Program-made: the position numbers and the translations under genes
Assembly: GCF_900184265.1 (NCBI RefSeq)
Contig: NZ_FXXA01000002.1
Coordinates: 2,466,539-2,530,538 of the forward strand
Source of the DNA: Eggerthella timonensis
Lineage (GTDB): Bacteria > Actinomycetota > Coriobacteriia > Coriobacteriales > Eggerthellaceae
Direction of reading: 5' to 3'
Length of the DNA stretch: 64,000 nucleotides
The notes under the pieces: model-generated
What the model saw: the letters and a program-made list of their open reading frames with translations, nothing else
Databases searched by the model: none
What the model was told of the DNA's origin: nothing
Part shown: positions 55,137 through 64,000 of the stretch, piece after piece
Layout of the letters: each line of letters starts with the position of its first letter
How positions within the stretch are numbered: the first letter of the stretch is position 1

Positions 55137-56496
55137 CGCGCTCGCCCACGACCTCGCCCGCGAGGTACCACGTCTTCGCCTCGTCCACCCGCACGCGCAC
55201 GATGCTGCCCGCAAGGTCCTCCGCGCGCGTGCCCGCAGGCGCCGGCGCGTGCACGGTCTGGTTCTTCGGGCTCTTGCCCGCCAGCAGGCCCTCGTCGCGC
55301 TTCGACGAGCCTTCCACCAGCACGTCGATCGTGCTTCCCAGATCCTGCTGGTTCGCCTCGAAGGCGCGCTTTTGCACGAGGTCCACGAGCCGGTCGAAGC
55401 GCTGCTGGATCACCTCGCGCGGCGTGTCGTCGTCCATGGACGCGGCCGGCGTGCCCTCGCGCTTCGAGTAGATGAACGTGAACACCTGGTGGTAGCCCAC
55501 CTCGTCCACGAGCCGGTACGTGTCCTCGAAGTCCTTGGCCGTCTCGCCGGGGAACCCGACGATGATGTCGGTGGACAGCGCGATGTCGCCCACGGCGTCG
55601 CGCAGCTTCGCGATGAGGCCCCGGTAGTGGTCGCGCGTGTAGCGGCGGTTCATCGCGGCGAGCACGGCGTCCGAGCCCGACTGCACGGGCAGGTGAAGCG
55701 CCGGCATGAGCGACCGCAGGGTCGCGAACTTGCCGATGACCTCGTCATTGAGGTCCTTCGGATGGCTCGTGGCGAACCGAAGGCGCTCGATGCCCGTCTG
55801 ATCGAGGGCGTCGAGCACCGCGGCGAAGCGGGGCGAGCCGTACAGGTCGCGCCCGTAGGAGTTCACGTTCTGGCCGAGCAGCGTGATCTCCTTCACGCCG
55901 GCGGCCACGTAGCGCTCGGCCTCGGCGACGATATCCTCGAGCGGCCGCGACTTCTCGCGCCCGCGCACGTACGGCACGATGCAATACGAGCAGAAGTTGT
56001 TGCAGCCGATGGTGATGGGCAGCCATGCCGCCCACTCGTGCTCGCGCGCCGTGGGCAGCTCGGTGGGGAACGACGACGCGGCGTCGAGCACCTCCACCTG
56101 ATGGCCGCCTTCGGCGAGCGCCGCCTCGAGCAGACGCGGCAGCGAGCCGAGGTTGTGCGTGCCGAACACCACGTCGAGGTGCTTCAGCTCTTCGACGAGC
56201 TTCTCGCCGTCGCGCTGGCCGATGCAGCCGCCCACGGCGACGATGCGCTTCGACAGCGGCGTGCCCGCACGCAACGGGATGTTCTTGAGCGAGGCGACCT
56301 GGCCGTACAGCCGCGTGTCGGCGGCTTCGCGCACGCAGCAGGTCATGAACGCAACGATGTCGGCGTCCTCGATGGCGTCGACCGCCAGCGCGCCCAGGCC
56401 TTCGAGCATGCCGGCGATGCGTTCGGAATCGTGCTTGTTCATCTGGCATCCGAACGTGCGGATGCAGAACGTCAAGTTCGTGAATGGGGTATGCAT
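55117..56496 (-). CDS. miaB: tRNA-2-methylthio-N6-dimethylallyladenosine synthase
   Basis: A 459-residue radical SAM methylthiotransferase. The N-terminal UPF0004 domain has TFGCQMNKHDSERIAGML and ATAAV-type cysteines in MTCCVREAAD and GGCIGQR; the radical SAM motif is GCNNFCSYCIVPYVRGREKSR. A C-terminal TRAM domain ends the protein. It modifies the product of miaA, encoded immediately downstream. It starts 15 bases after spoVS with a weak ribosome site, so it may depend on translational coupling. Confidence 0.95.
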   Translation of the reverse strand: MHTPFTNLTFCIRTFGCQMNKHDSERIAGMLEGLGALAVDAIEDADIVAFMTCCVREAADTRLYGQVASLKNIPLRAGTPLSKRIVAVGGCIGQRDGEKLVEELKHLDVVFGTHNLGSLPRLLEAALAEGGHQVEVLDAASSFPTELPTAREHEWAAWLPITIGCNNFCSYCIVPYVRGREKSRPLEDIVAEAERYVAAGVKEITLLGQNVNSYGRDLYGSPRFAAVLDALDQTGIERLRFATSHPKDLNDEVIGKFATLRSLMPALHLPVQSGSDAVLAAMNRRYTRDHYRGLIAKLRDAVGDIALSTDIIVGFPGETAKDFEDTYRLVDEVGYHQVFTFIYSKREGTPAASMDDDTPREVIQQRFDRLVDLVQKRAFEANQQDLGSTIDVLVEGSSKRDEGLLAGKSPKNQTVHAPAPAGTRAEDLAGSIVRVRVDEAKTWYLAGEVVGERDAASAR

Positions 56497-56511
56497 AAGC
56501 TCGTTTTCGTT

Positions 56512-56862
56512 TCAGCGGGTCTCGGGGGCGGAGCGGTGGGAATCGTCGCTCAGAGGCTGAGCGACGCCGCGCGTGTAGCGCGGATCCACCGTGAAGCGGA
56601 TGGCGGTGCGGTATTCGCCGTCGATGACGATGTCGGCGAACGAGGGGACGCAGGCGATCTCGATGCCGATGGGAGACAGGAAGCCGCGGGAGATGGCGAT
56701 GGCCTTGACCGCCTGGTTGACCGCGCCGGCGCCCACCGCCTGGATCTCGACGCTCACGCCGTCCTTCACCATGCCGGCGATGGCGCCGGCGACGGAGGCG
56801 GGCGACGACTTCGACGATACCTTCAAGCAGCCAACGTCTGGCTTATGTTCGGAAGTGGGCAT
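56512..56862 (-). CDS. spoVS: SpoVS-family protein
   Basis: A 116-residue protein: LKVSSKSSPASVAGAIAGMVKDGVSVEIQAVGAGAVNQAVKAIAISRGFLSPIGIEIACVPSF is the conserved SpoVS (stage V sporulation S, Alba-like) core, and ADIVIDGEYRTAIRFTV completes it. A C-terminal Ser/Arg tail of about 30 residues is extra. In Bacillus SpoVS influences septation and coat formation. Homologues exist in many non-sporulating bacteria and may bind nucleic acid. Here it heads the miaB-miaA transcript, next to rny. Confidence 0.9.
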   Translation of the reverse strand: MPTSEHKPDVGCLKVSSKSSPASVAGAIAGMVKDGVSVEIQAVGAGAVNQAVKAIAISRGFLSPIGIEIACVPSFADIVIDGEYRTAIRFTVDPRYTRGVAQPLSDDSHRSAPETR

Positions 56863-56958
56863 GCCTATCCTTTGTCGTTGGGTAGTCCGTATGGTTTGCT
56901 GTGTATGCTGCGATAGGATTCCGTTGTGCGTGAGATAGGTTATTCTTATGCTCTATCC

Positions 56959-56987
56959 ATTCTACTCATTAACGCTATGGCGCGCAA
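56959..56987 (-). promoter_or_regulatory. Promoter of spoVS-miaB-miaA
   Basis: On the minus strand TTGCGC (56987-56982), 17-base spacer, TAGAAT (56964-56959). This gives an untranslated leader of about 90 bases. Confidence 0.65.
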
Positions 56988-57018
56988 CCTGCGGCTATGC
57001 TGTTGTCAAGCGGGTTCG

Positions 57019-58104
57019 TCACCGTAGCTTCTCGATGGGGATGTGGATGCGCACGCCGTCCTTGCCCACGCGCACGTCTGGCTTCACCTCGGGCTCCAAG
57101 TAGTAGTCGCGGGCAAGCTCGGAAAACGCGCGCGCGATGCGCTGGGAGAACGCATCCAGGTCGTCCGGCGCGATCTTGAGCCCGCGAGCGTCGGCTGCCG
57201 GCGCTTTCGACGGACGAGAGCTCGGGCGCGGCTCGGGGTCCCCCTCGATGCGCACGCGGTTCACCAGCGCGTCGACCGGGGCGATCTCGCCGTCCAAGAT
57301 GCGGCGGGCCGAGCGCTCCGACAGAGCCAGGCCGAGCGCCTCGGCCTCCTCGGCGAAGCCGGCGGGATCCACGGCCACGGACAGGCGCTTGGCCACCGGC
57401 AGCTCGGAGGCGTCGGTGCAGAACGCGCGCATGGCCGAGGTGAGCGAGGAGAGCCCGAAGGCGTAGAGCGTCGCCGCGATGTCGGTGAGCGAGCCGAGGT
57501 ACACGGTACAGTCGTGGCGGCACTCGATGGCGAACTCGCAGGCGGTTCGCAGGATGTTCTTCGGCCCGCGCACGGCGATGCTCCCCGATTCGGTGCGCTC
57601 GAACACGGGGAAGCTCGACTGGTCGGCCTTCTCGCCGAGGCGGTCGAGGTCGGTCTCCACGACGAGCGCGGCGCCCTTTCCCGCGTCCGAGGCGACGACG
57701 CGCGCCGTCTCGGCGTTGACCGCGATGGAGTACAGCGCCATGCCGCGGCCGTGGACGCCCCATTTGTCCATGTGCATGCTGTCGAGCTTGGACGTGACGC
57801 GCGGCTCGAAGATGCGCTCGTGCATGGCGGCGGGCACGCCGTCGCCGTCGTCGATCATGACGAGCCGACGACGCTGCCCCTCGCGGGACACGGCGAGGAA
57901 GATGCTCTTCGCGTGCGCGTCGCGCGCGTTGCGCAGCATCTCGATGACGATGTCCTCGGTGGAGCGGATGTCGTGCGCCGCTTGCCGACGCTCGGCTTCG
58001 GCGCTCTTCAAACGGACGAAGCCATCCCCGAGGTCGGCCTCGACCCGGAGATGGCTATCGCCGCATACGTTCTCTATGAAGGCTTCGAGCGCTTCGTCGG
58101 CCAC
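57019..58104 (-). CDS. GHKL-type ATP-binding protein of unknown function
   Basis: A 361-residue protein with a Hsp90/MutL/histidine-kinase-like ATPase fold: the N-box is DIVIEMLRNARDAHAKSIFLA, the G1 motif MIDDGDGVPAAMHERIFEPRVTSK, and a G2-like KWGVHGRGMALYSIAVNAE. No phosphoacceptor or mismatch-repair domain follows. The C-terminal half (DDLDAFSQRIARAFSELARDYYLEPEVKPD) is unknown. It starts GTG 12 bases after rny and is likely co-transcribed with it. It could act in RNA or DNA metabolism; no assignment is made. Confidence 0.8.
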   Translation of the reverse strand: MADEALEAFIENVCGDSHLRVEADLGDGFVRLKSAEAERRQAAHDIRSTEDIVIEMLRNARDAHAKSIFLAVSREGQRRRLVMIDDGDGVPAAMHERIFEPRVTSKLDSMHMDKWGVHGRGMALYSIAVNAETARVVASDAGKGAALVVETDLDRLGEKADQSSFPVFERTESGSIAVRGPKNILRTACEFAIECRHDCTVYLGSLTDIAATLYAFGLSSLTSAMRAFCTDASELPVAKRLSVAVDPAGFAEEAEALGLALSERSARRILDGEIAPVDALVNRVRIEGDPEPRPSSRPSKAPAADARGLKIAPDDLDAFSQRIARAFSELARDYYLEPEVKPDVRVGKDGVRIHIPIEKLR

Positions 58105-58116
58105 GGGGCGCGCGCC

Positions 58117-59649
58117 CTACTTCGCGACGCCGACCGCGCGGCTCTCGCGGATGACCACGACCTTCACCTGGCCGGGGTACTGCATCTCGTTCTCGATGCG
58201 CTGCGCGATGTCGTGCGCGAGCACCGTGGTGGCGGCCTCGTCCACCGTGTCGGGCTCCACCATCACGCGCACCTCGCGGCCGGCCTGGATGGCGTAGGTC
58301 CGCTCCACGCCCTTGTACGAGCTGGCGATCTCCTCCAGCTTCTCGAGGCGCTTCACGTAGGCGTCGAGGGTCTCCTTGCGGGCGCCGGGGCGCGCCGCGG
58401 ACACGGCGTCGGCCGCCTGCACGAGCACGGCCAGCACGCTGGACGGCTCCACGTCGTTGTGGTGCGCTTCGATGGCATGGACGATCTCGGCACGCTCGCC
58501 GAAGCGACGGGCCAGATCGGCGCCGATGACGGCATGGCTGCCCTCCACCTCGTGATCGACCGCCTTGCCGAGGTCGTGCAGCAGGCCGGCGCGTTTGGCC
58601 GGGATGGGGTCGAGCCCCAGCTCGGACGCCATGACGCCCGAGAGGTAGGCCACTTCGAGCGAATGGTTCAGCACGTTCTGGCCGTACGAGGTGCGGTAGC
58701 GCAGGCGGCCGAGCGTGCGCACGAGCTCGGGGTGCAGGTCGTGGATGCCGGTGTCGAACGTGGCCTGCTCGCCCGCTTCCTGGACGCGCTGGTTCACGAA
58801 CGCCTCGGCCTTGCCGAACATCTCCTCGATGCGCGCCGGATGGATGCGGCCGTCGGCCACGAGGTTCTCCATCGTCACGCGGCCGATCTCGCGGCGCACC
58901 GGGTCGAAGCACGAGATGGTCACGCACTCCGGGGTGTCGTCGATGATGAGGTTCGTGCCGGTCAGCTGCTCGAACGAGCGGATGTTGCGGCCCTCGCGGC
59001 CGATGATGCGGCCCTTGAGGTCGTCGGAGGGGATGTGGATGGCGGACACGGTGGTCTCGGCCGAGTGGTCCGCCGCGACGCGCTGGATGGCCAGGCTGAG
59101 GATCGAGCGGGCCTTCTTGTCGGCTTCGGCCTTCGCGCGGGCCTCGGCATCGCGGATGATGGCCGCGGACTCGTGCGTCACCTCGTCCTTGAGCGTGTCG
59201 AGCAGCTCCGCCTTCGCCTCGTCCGGCGTCATGCCGGCGACGCGCTCGAGGCGGTAGCTCACTTCCTGCGCGGCCTCGTCGAGATCGCGCTCGCGACGTT
59301 CGAGCTGGCCCTGCATGGACGAGATCTGATGCTCGCGGGCGTCGAGCGACTCCACGCGGCGGTCGAGCGATTCCTCGCGCTGCGAGATGCGGTTCTCGGC
59401 GGAACGCACTTCGCGCAGGCGCTCCTTGCTCTCGGCCTGCGCCTCCTGCTTCAGCTTGAGCGCTTCGTCCTTCGCTTCGATGATGGCCTCTCGGCGCAGC
59501 GTTTCGGCTTGTCGTTTCGCGTCGTTCACCACGGATTCGGCCTCCTGCGCCGCGCGCTTCGTGGACGCGTTGACCAGGTAGCGGGTGACGACGAAGCCGA
59601 GGGCGATGCCGACGACGGCTCCGATGATCAGCCAGATGAATTCGGGCAT
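58117..59649 (-). CDS. rny: Ribonuclease Y
   Basis: A 510-residue membrane-anchored endoribonuclease that initiates mRNA decay. The N-terminal helix is [20 protein letters not shown], followed by a coiled coil to about residue 190 rich in Glu/Arg/Ala. The KH domain is [20 protein letters not shown]; the HD domain carries [20 protein letters not shown] and [32 protein letters not shown] precedes the start at 59649. The length is normal. Neighbours recX-recA upstream and the GHKL gene downstream. Confidence 0.96.
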   Translation of the reverse strand: MPEFIWLIIGAVVGIALGFVVTRYLVNASTKRAAQEAESVVNDAKRQAETLRREAIIEAKDEALKLKQEAQAESKERLREVRSAENRISQREESLDRRVESLDAREHQISSMQGQLERRERDLDEAAQEVSYRLERVAGMTPDEAKAELLDTLKDEVTHESAAIIRDAEARAKAEADKKARSILSLAIQRVAADHSAETTVSAIHIPSDDLKGRIIGREGRNIRSFEQLTGTNLIIDDTPECVTISCFDPVRREIGRVTMENLVADGRIHPARIEEMFGKAEAFVNQRVQEAGEQATFDTGIHDLHPELVRTLGRLRYRTSYGQNVLNHSLEVAYLSGVMASELGLDPIPAKRAGLLHDLGKAVDHEVEGSHAVIGADLARRFGERAEIVHAIEAHHNDVEPSSVLAVLVQAADAVSAARPGARKETLDAYVKRLEKLEEIASSYKGVERTYAIQAGREVRVMVEPDTVDEAATTVLAHDIAQRIENEMQYPGQVKVVVIRESRAVGVAK

Positions 59650-59704
59650 ACGCTCCCCCTTTCGTTTCAGTTTCCAGTAGAGCGGTACATACAAGGGACA
59701 TAGA

Positions 59705-59731
59705 CATAAAAAATCCCGGAGAAAACCGGGC
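59705..59731 (-). terminator. Terminator downstream of recX
   Basis: On the minus strand CCCGG-TTTTCT-CCGGG followed by ATTTTTTATG. The gap from the recX stop is about 170 bases and holds no other gene. Confidence 0.8.
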
Positions 59732-59903
59732 ATGAACGAACGCACGCGATACGGGTGGCATCGTATGAATTTGTCTATAAGAAGTACCCTCATCAGGTAC
59801 GATCATTCAAGCTGCACTATATGATAAAGGTTGTGCCCGAATTGTAAAAGCCCTGACAAGAAATAATCTGAAAAGCGGGGGCGGAATGCGGGTAAAACGG
59901 CCC

Positions 59904-60608
59904 CTACCCCTCGACGGGATGCGCTTCGCACCAGAGTCGGGCGGCCGTCGACGACACCGAGGAGCTGAAGCCCTTCTGGGCGAGGCGACGGTAGGCGGCA
60001 TCGCGTCGGTTCTTCGCCCGCGGCGGCTTGCGGTCGAGCAGCGCGAGGGCGCGCTCGACCTCGCCCGCATCGTCGCCGTCCCGCTCGGCGAGCGCATCCA
60101 CGCCGTCGGCGTCGATGCCGAGCCCCTCGAGCTCCGCCGCGATGCCGCGCTTCCCACGCCCCTGGGCGAGGCGGCTGCGCACGAGCACGTCGGCGAACCG
60201 GGCGTCGTCGACGAGGCCGCAGGCCAGCGCGCGCGAAAGCGCCGCCTCGACGGCCTCGGGCTCGAAACCGTCGCGCGCGAGGCGACGGCGCAGCTGCTCG
60301 CTCGCCTGCTCGCGCACGAGGCAGAGACGCTCGATCTTGCGGAAGGCGGCCTCAGGGTCGGCGAACCGGGCGCCATCGGCGCCGTCGAGGGCCTCCTCCG
60401 GCTCGAAACGAAGGCCCTTGACGCGTGCGCAGGGGCCGTCGGGGTGATTGCCGGATGCGCCGCGGGCGGCGTCGCGAGCGTGCGGGCCGTCGGAAGCCTC
60501 CCGAGAACGGGAGGGCTTTGCGGCGTCGGCGGCGGGCGCCTTGCCCTGCTCGATGGCGGCGATCTCCGCGCGCAGGCGGGCGCGGAGATCGCTCGGGGAC
60601 TCGGGCAT
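59904..60608 (-). CDS. recX: RecX regulatory protein
   Basis: A 234-residue RecA modulator. The RecX domain begins KIERLCLVREQASEQLRRRLARDGFEPEAVEAALSRALACGLVDDARFADVLVRSRLAQGRGKRGIAAELEGLGID, typical three-helix repeats. The first 90 residues are low-complexity and charged, an extension compared with most RecX. It starts 1 base after the recA stop, so the two are co-expressed; RecX limits RecA filament growth. Confidence 0.9.
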   Translation of the reverse strand: MPESPSDLRARLRAEIAAIEQGKAPAADAAKPSRSREASDGPHARDAARGASGNHPDGPCARVKGLRFEPEEALDGADGARFADPEAAFRKIERLCLVREQASEQLRRRLARDGFEPEAVEAALSRALACGLVDDARFADVLVRSRLAQGRGKRGIAAELEGLGIDADGVDALAERDGDDAGEVERALALLDRKPPRAKNRRDAAYRRLAQKGFSSSVSSTAARLWCEAHPVEG

Positions 60609-60609
60609 G

Positions 60610-61668
60610 CTACTTCTTCTTCGTCGGCTTGGCGACCGGAGTGAGTGCGTTGGCCTCCTCGGTCGAGCGCGTGATGATGGGGATCTCGAAGGCCTCGCGC
60701 ACCTTCGTCTCCAGCTCGTCGCGCAAATCGGGGTTCTCCTTGAGCGTCTGCTTCGCCGCTTCGCGCCCTTGGCCCAAGCGCTCCTCGCCGTAGGTGTACC
60801 ACGCGCCGCTCTTCTTGGCCACGCCGGCCTCGACGGCCATGTCGACGATGCAGCCTTCGCGCGAGATGCCCTCGCCGTACATGAGGTCGAACTCGGCCTG
60901 GCGGAACGGCGGGGCCACCTTGTTCTTGACCACCTTGGCGCGCACGCGGTTGCCCACGATCTCGCCGTCCTTCTTGATGGAGTCGATGCGGCGGATGTCG
61001 ATGCGCACGCTCGAGAAGAACTTGAGGGCGCGGCCGCCCGTCGTGGTCTCGGGGTTGCCGAACATGACGCCGATCTTCTCGCGCAGCTGGTTGATGAAGA
61101 TGCACGTGGTGTTCGACTTCGACAGCGACCCGGCCAGCTTGCGCAAGGCCTGGGACATGAGGCGCGCCTGCAAACCCACCGTGGTGTCGCCGATCTCGCC
61201 CTCGATCTCGGCGCGGGGCACGAGCGCGGCCACGGAGTCGACCACGACGGCGTCGATGGCGCCCGAGCGCACGAGCATGTCGCAGATCTCGAGCGCCTGC
61301 TCGCCGGTGTCGGGCTGCGAGATGAGCACCTCGTCGATGTCGACGCCCAAGCGCGCGGCGTACACGGGGTCAAGCGCGTGCTCGGCGTCGATGAAGGCCA
61401 CGATGCCGCCCATGGCCTGCGCCTCGGCGATGATCTGGAGCGCGAGCGTGGTCTTGCCGCTCGACTCGGGGCCGTACACCTCCACGATGCGCCCGCGCGG
61501 AACGCCGCCGATGCCGAGTGCCGCGTCGAGCGGCAGCGCGCCGGTCGGGATGACCCCGATGTTGAGGTCGTGACCGCCCTCGCCGAACTTCATGATGGAG
61601 CCCTTGCCGAACTTGGTCTCGATCTGATCGGTGGTCAGCTTGAGCATCTTCGATTTTTCTTCGTTCAT
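60610..61668 (-). CDS. recA: Recombinase RecA
   Basis: A 352-residue ATP-dependent strand-exchange protein. The Walker A is [16 protein letters not shown], Walker [15 protein letters not shown], and L2 contains [27 protein letters not shown]. The C-terminus is Lys-rich (PVAKPTKKK). The promoter region carries a LexA box that is textbook quality. The length is average for the family. Confidence 0.98.
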   Translation of the reverse strand: MNEEKSKMLKLTTDQIETKFGKGSIMKFGEGGHDLNIGVIPTGALPLDAALGIGGVPRGRIVEVYGPESSGKTTLALQIIAEAQAMGGIVAFIDAEHALDPVYAARLGVDIDEVLISQPDTGEQALEICDMLVRSGAIDAVVVDSVAALVPRAEIEGEIGDTTVGLQARLMSQALRKLAGSLSKSNTTCIFINQLREKIGVMFGNPETTTGGRALKFFSSVRIDIRRIDSIKKDGEIVGNRVRAKVVKNKVAPPFRQAEFDLMYGEGISREGCIVDMAVEAGVAKKSGAWYTYGEERLGQGREAAKQTLKENPDLRDELETKVREAFEIPIITRSTEEANALTPVAKPTKKK

Positions 61669-61725
61669 GCGGTTCCTTCTCTTCCTGCCGCGAGCGCCAA
61701 GGACGCGGAGCGTTTGCTGCTTACC

Positions 61726-61753
61726 ATTATACGAACATATGTTTGTCGGTCAA
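61726..61753 (-). promoter_or_regulatory. recA promoter with SOS box in the spacer
   Basis: On the minus strand TTGACC (61753-61748), 16-base spacer, TATAAT (61731-61726). The spacer is occupied by CGAACATATGTTTG (61732-61745), a perfect fit to the CGAAC-N4-GTTYG LexA consensus of Gram-positive bacteria. Confidence 0.9.
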
Positions 61754-61930
61754 GCATTTTCGCGAAAGAAGCTTGCAACCCCAGTATAGCGTCGCCGTAT
61801 CACGTCCCGATGGCGCGCATCCAGCGCGCAGCACCTCTCGATCCAGCGCGCCTACCACGCCGAAGGCACGCGGTTTCCACGTTTCTTGCCACCCGATCCA
61901 ACGCGGTTTCCCCGCGACGCTCGCGCGATT

Positions 61931-63160
61931 CTAGCGCGTTTCCAGCGCCTCGAGCGCGAACTCGAGCGCCGCGCGCACGGTGAGCAGGCGAACCTCGTCG
62001 CGCGTTCCGGGGAAATGGCAGCAGCGTGCGCAGGTGAGAGCCGCATCCGCGCGGCCGATCCACACGGTGCCCACCGGCTTGCCCGGCTCGGCCCCGCCCG
62101 GCCCGGCGATGCCCGTCACCGACACGGCCACGTCGCACGCGAGCGTGCGCCGGGCGCCCTCCGCCATGGCGCTCGCCGTCTCCTCGCTGACCGCGCCGCA
62201 CAAGGCGAGCGTCTCGCGGCCCACGCCCAGCACGTCGCGCTTCACATCGGACGAGTAGCTGACGATGCCGCCGCGCACGACGTCCGAGCTGCCCGGAACG
62301 TCGGTGAGCGTCGCGGCGATGAGGCCGCCCGTGAGGCTCTCGGCCGCGCCGATGGTCTTCCCCGCCGCGCGGGCTGCCTCCAGCACGCGCCCGGCCAGCT
62401 CGTCGAGCGCCTCGGGCGCGATGCTCGCAGCCTCCTCGGCGTCGAGCGCGCGCACCGCCGACCCGTCGGCCGCATCCGCTTCCGCCGCCGCGCTCTCGGC
62501 AACCTTCGCCGCGCGCTTCGCGCGCTTACCCGACGGCGTGAACCCGAGGATCTCCTTCGCCTTCACGAAGTAGTCGAGCATCGAGACGATGGTGAGCGCC
62601 ACCGCCACGAGCATGACCGCCCACGACACGAGGTACAGCGGGTTGTGCAGCACGCCTTGCGGGTCGGTGATGACCACGCTGTCCTTGACGATGAACAGCA
62701 CGATGGCGATGATCTGCGTGACGGTCTTCGCCTTGCCGTACCAGCTGGCCGCGATGACCACGCCCTGGCTGGCCGCCACCATGCGTATGCCCGAGACGAT
62801 GAACTCGCGCGTGAGTATGACGAGCGCCACCCACGAGGGCAGCACGCCCAGCTCGATGAGCGCGAGCAGCGCGGCCGCCACGAGGATCTTGTCGGCCAGC
62901 GGGTCGATGAACTTGCCGAAGTTCGTCACTTCGCCGCGGCTGCGGGCCAGGTACCCGTCGAGGCCGTCGGTGGCGGCCAGCAGGATGAAGATGCCGGCGG
63001 CGATCCACGATTTCGACGCCTCGGCGTCGGGCCAGAACGGGAAGTACTCGGGCCACGGGCTGATGATGGCCACCACGAACACCGGCACGAGGCAGATGCG
63101 CAAGAGCGTCACCACGTTCGCCGGCGTCCACAGCTTCTCGTGGACGGGACCTTGCGCCAT
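61931..63160 (-). CDS. Fusion of PgsA (phosphatidylglycerophosphate synthase) with CinA C-terminal domain
   Basis: A 409-residue two-function protein. Residues 1-200 are a CDP-diacylglycerol-glycerol-3-phosphate 3-phosphatidyltransferase: [21 protein letters not shown] and the motif [30 protein letters not shown] split as [17 protein letters not shown] basic linker ([23 protein letters not shown]) joins residues 240 onward, a CinA C-terminal/PncC nicotinamide-nucleotide amidase domain: [60 protein letters not shown], and [24 protein letters not shown]. In most actinobacteria these are separate neighbouring genes before recA. The ATG at 63160 has GGGGAG. Confidence 0.9.
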   Translation of the reverse strand: MAQGPVHEKLWTPANVVTLLRICLVPVFVVAIISPWPEYFPFWPDAEASKSWIAAGIFILLAATDGLDGYLARSRGEVTNFGKFIDPLADKILVAAALLALIELGVLPSWVALVILTREFIVSGIRMVAASQGVVIAASWYGKAKTVTQIIAIVLFIVKDSVVITDPQGVLHNPLYLVSWAVMLVAVALTIVSMLDYFVKAKEILGFTPSGKRAKRAAKVAESAAAEADAADGSAVRALDAEEAASIAPEALDELAGRVLEAARAAGKTIGAAESLTGGLIAATLTDVPGSSDVVRGGIVSYSSDVKRDVLGVGRETLALCGAVSEETASAMAEGARRTLACDVAVSVTGIAGPGGAEPGKPVGTVWIGRADAALTCARCCHFPGTRDEVRLLTVRAALEFALEALETR

Positions 63161-63165
63161 CGCGC

Positions 63166-64000
63166 TCACTCCCCTTCCATCTCGTAGAGCAGCGTGTCGG
63201 CGATGCGAACGCGCCGCACCTCGCCCGGCTCGCCTGCGGCGAGGTAGGTGACGCCGTCCACCTCGGGCGCCTGGCACATGGCGCGCCCGAACAGCTGGCC
63301 GTCCTCCTCGAACCCCTCCACGAGCACGTCCATCTCGCGCCCGACGCGCGCGGCGATGCGCGGGCAGCACACGGCGTCGGCCAGGTCGCGCAAGCGCTGG
63401 GCGCGGTCGGCCTTCTCGTCCTCGTCAACCTGGTCGGGCAGGTCGTAAGCGCGCGTGCCCTCCTCGCGCGAGTACGGGAACACGCCCACGTAGTCGAACA
63501 GCCCCTCCTCCACGAAGGAGCACAGATCCTCGAACTGCTCGTCGGTTTCGCCGGGGAAGCCCGCGATGAGCGTCGTGCGCAGCGTGGCGCCCGGCACGTG
63601 CGCGAGCACGCGCTCGACGAGGGCCATGAACTCCTCGCGCGAGCCCGTGCGGTTCATAGCGCGCAGGATGCCCGCGTCGACGTGCTGCAGCGGGATGTCG
63701 AAGTAATCGCACACGTTCGCGTGCGCGGCCACGGCGTCGAGCAGCTCGTCGGTGAGGCCCTCCGGCTGTATGTACATGACGCGGAACCACGTCTGCGGGA
63801 ACTGCTCGGCCAAGGCCGACAGAAGCCTCGCCAAAGACGACGGCTCCTCGAAGTCGGCGCCCCAGCGCCCCGTGTCCTGGGCGATGAGCACGATCTCGCG
63901 CGCGCCGGCCTCCACCTGAGCGGCCACGTCGGCGCGCACGTCGTCGAGCGGGAAGCTGCGGTAGCGCCCGCGGATGTAGGGAATGGTGCAGTACGTGCAG
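63166..64000 (-). CDS. rimO: Ribosomal protein S12 methylthiotransferase (partial at window edge)
   Basis: The C-terminal 277 residues of a radical SAM methylthiotransferase. At the window edge the frame already shows [21 protein letters not shown], part of the radical SAM motif with the last two Cys, and [10 protein letters not shown] and [17 protein letters not shown] follow. The order rimO, pgsA-cinA, recA is common. The RimO reading is favoured over MiaB by QDTGRWG-type sequence, the C-terminal TRAM domain with LVEGFEED, and the fact that a MiaB is already present at 55.1 kb. Its start lies beyond base 64000. Confidence 0.9.
   Translation of the reverse strand, partial: CTYCTIPYIRGRYRSFPLDDVRADVAAQVEAGAREIVLIAQDTGRWGADFEEPSSLARLLSALAEQFPQTWFRVMYIQPEGLTDELLDAVAAHANVCDYFDIPLQHVDAGILRAMNRTGSREEFMALVERVLAHVPGATLRTTLIAGFPGETDEQFEDLCSFVEEGLFDYVGVFPYSREEGTRAYDLPDQVDEDEKADRAQRLRDLADAVCCPRIAARVGREMDVLVEGFEEDGQLFGRAMCQAPEVDGVTYLAAGEPGEVRRVRIADTLLYEMEGE

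Overview
The window is high-GC bacterial chromosome with tightly packed operons. Its gene content points to an anaerobic gut actinobacterium of the Eggerthellaceae (Eggerthella lenta-like). The evidence is an energy-converting Ech [NiFe] hydrogenase, a Tat-exported DMSO-reductase-family molybdoenzyme operon, two membrane-spanning LuxR regulators, duplicated indolepyruvate oxidoreductase/phenylacetate-CoA ligase modules, MenA, and SpoVS in a lineage not known to sporulate. This assignment is inference from content, not from a database search. I found no rRNA, tRNA, CRISPR array, prophage or complete insertion sequence.

Layout. 1-5.9 kb: the end of a probable MATE-type transporter, then a six-gene echABCDEF operon whose EchD carries a long Lys/Ala-rich tail. 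6.4-13.1 kb: a CDP-alcohol phosphatidyltransferase, a VanW/PG-binding envelope protein, paaK plus an ACT-domain gene, a D,D-carboxypeptidase and a zinc-ribbon/FHA protein. 13.3-17.5 kb: iorA-iorB-ACT-paaK, an overlapping operon for fermenting aromatic 2-oxoacids through aryl-CoA esters. 17.5-19.3 kb: two related long-hairpin elements in opposite orientation, the second running into the start of gluQ, then a small membrane protein. 20-27.2 kb: a molybdoenzyme operon (catalytic subunit, Fe-S subunit, TorD chaperone, cytochrome-b-like membrane protein, LuxR regulator). 27.2-38.8 kb: VanZ, TMEM175 and small membrane proteins, a MarR regulator with two ArsA-type ATPases, menA, a lipase-like hydrolase, a thioesterase/phosphatase/PAP2 cluster and Ku. 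38.9-42.2 kb: an NfrB-like glycosyltransferase with a C-terminal MshEN (c-di-GMP-type) domain, convergent with wecB. 42.4-48.6 kb: a predicted 24-residue membrane peptide, a lipoprotein, a second LuxR sensor, and PadR-DUF1048 and MerR regulators. 48.6-64 kb (mostly minus strand): dut, nrdR, an ABC-F ATPase with a leader, a divergent SOS pair (lexA and a small membrane protein), hflX, miaA, miaB, spoVS, a GHKL ATPase, rny, recX, recA, a pgsA-cinA fusion and rimO (partial).

How the genes fit together. IOR converts aryl pyruvates to aryl-acetyl-CoA and reduced ferredoxin; PaaK-type enzymes can interconvert the CoA ester and free acid; Ech can oxidise ferredoxin with H2 evolution and ion pumping. 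These modules would suit an amino-acid-fermenting anaerobe. The molybdoenzyme operon would supply a respiratory terminal reductase fed by menaquinol (menA). The right-hand third is a DNA-damage and RNA-processing neighbourhood: LexA-like boxes overlap the promoters of recA, lexA and the small divergent gene.

Non-coding structure is the least explained part. It includes three AT-rich inverted-repeat elements sharing a core, one further element beside the third, two structured elements near gluQ whose outer stems differ in sequence but are nearly or fully base-paired, three copies of one 17-19 bp palindrome at gene 3' ends, and a double palindrome ahead of iorA.
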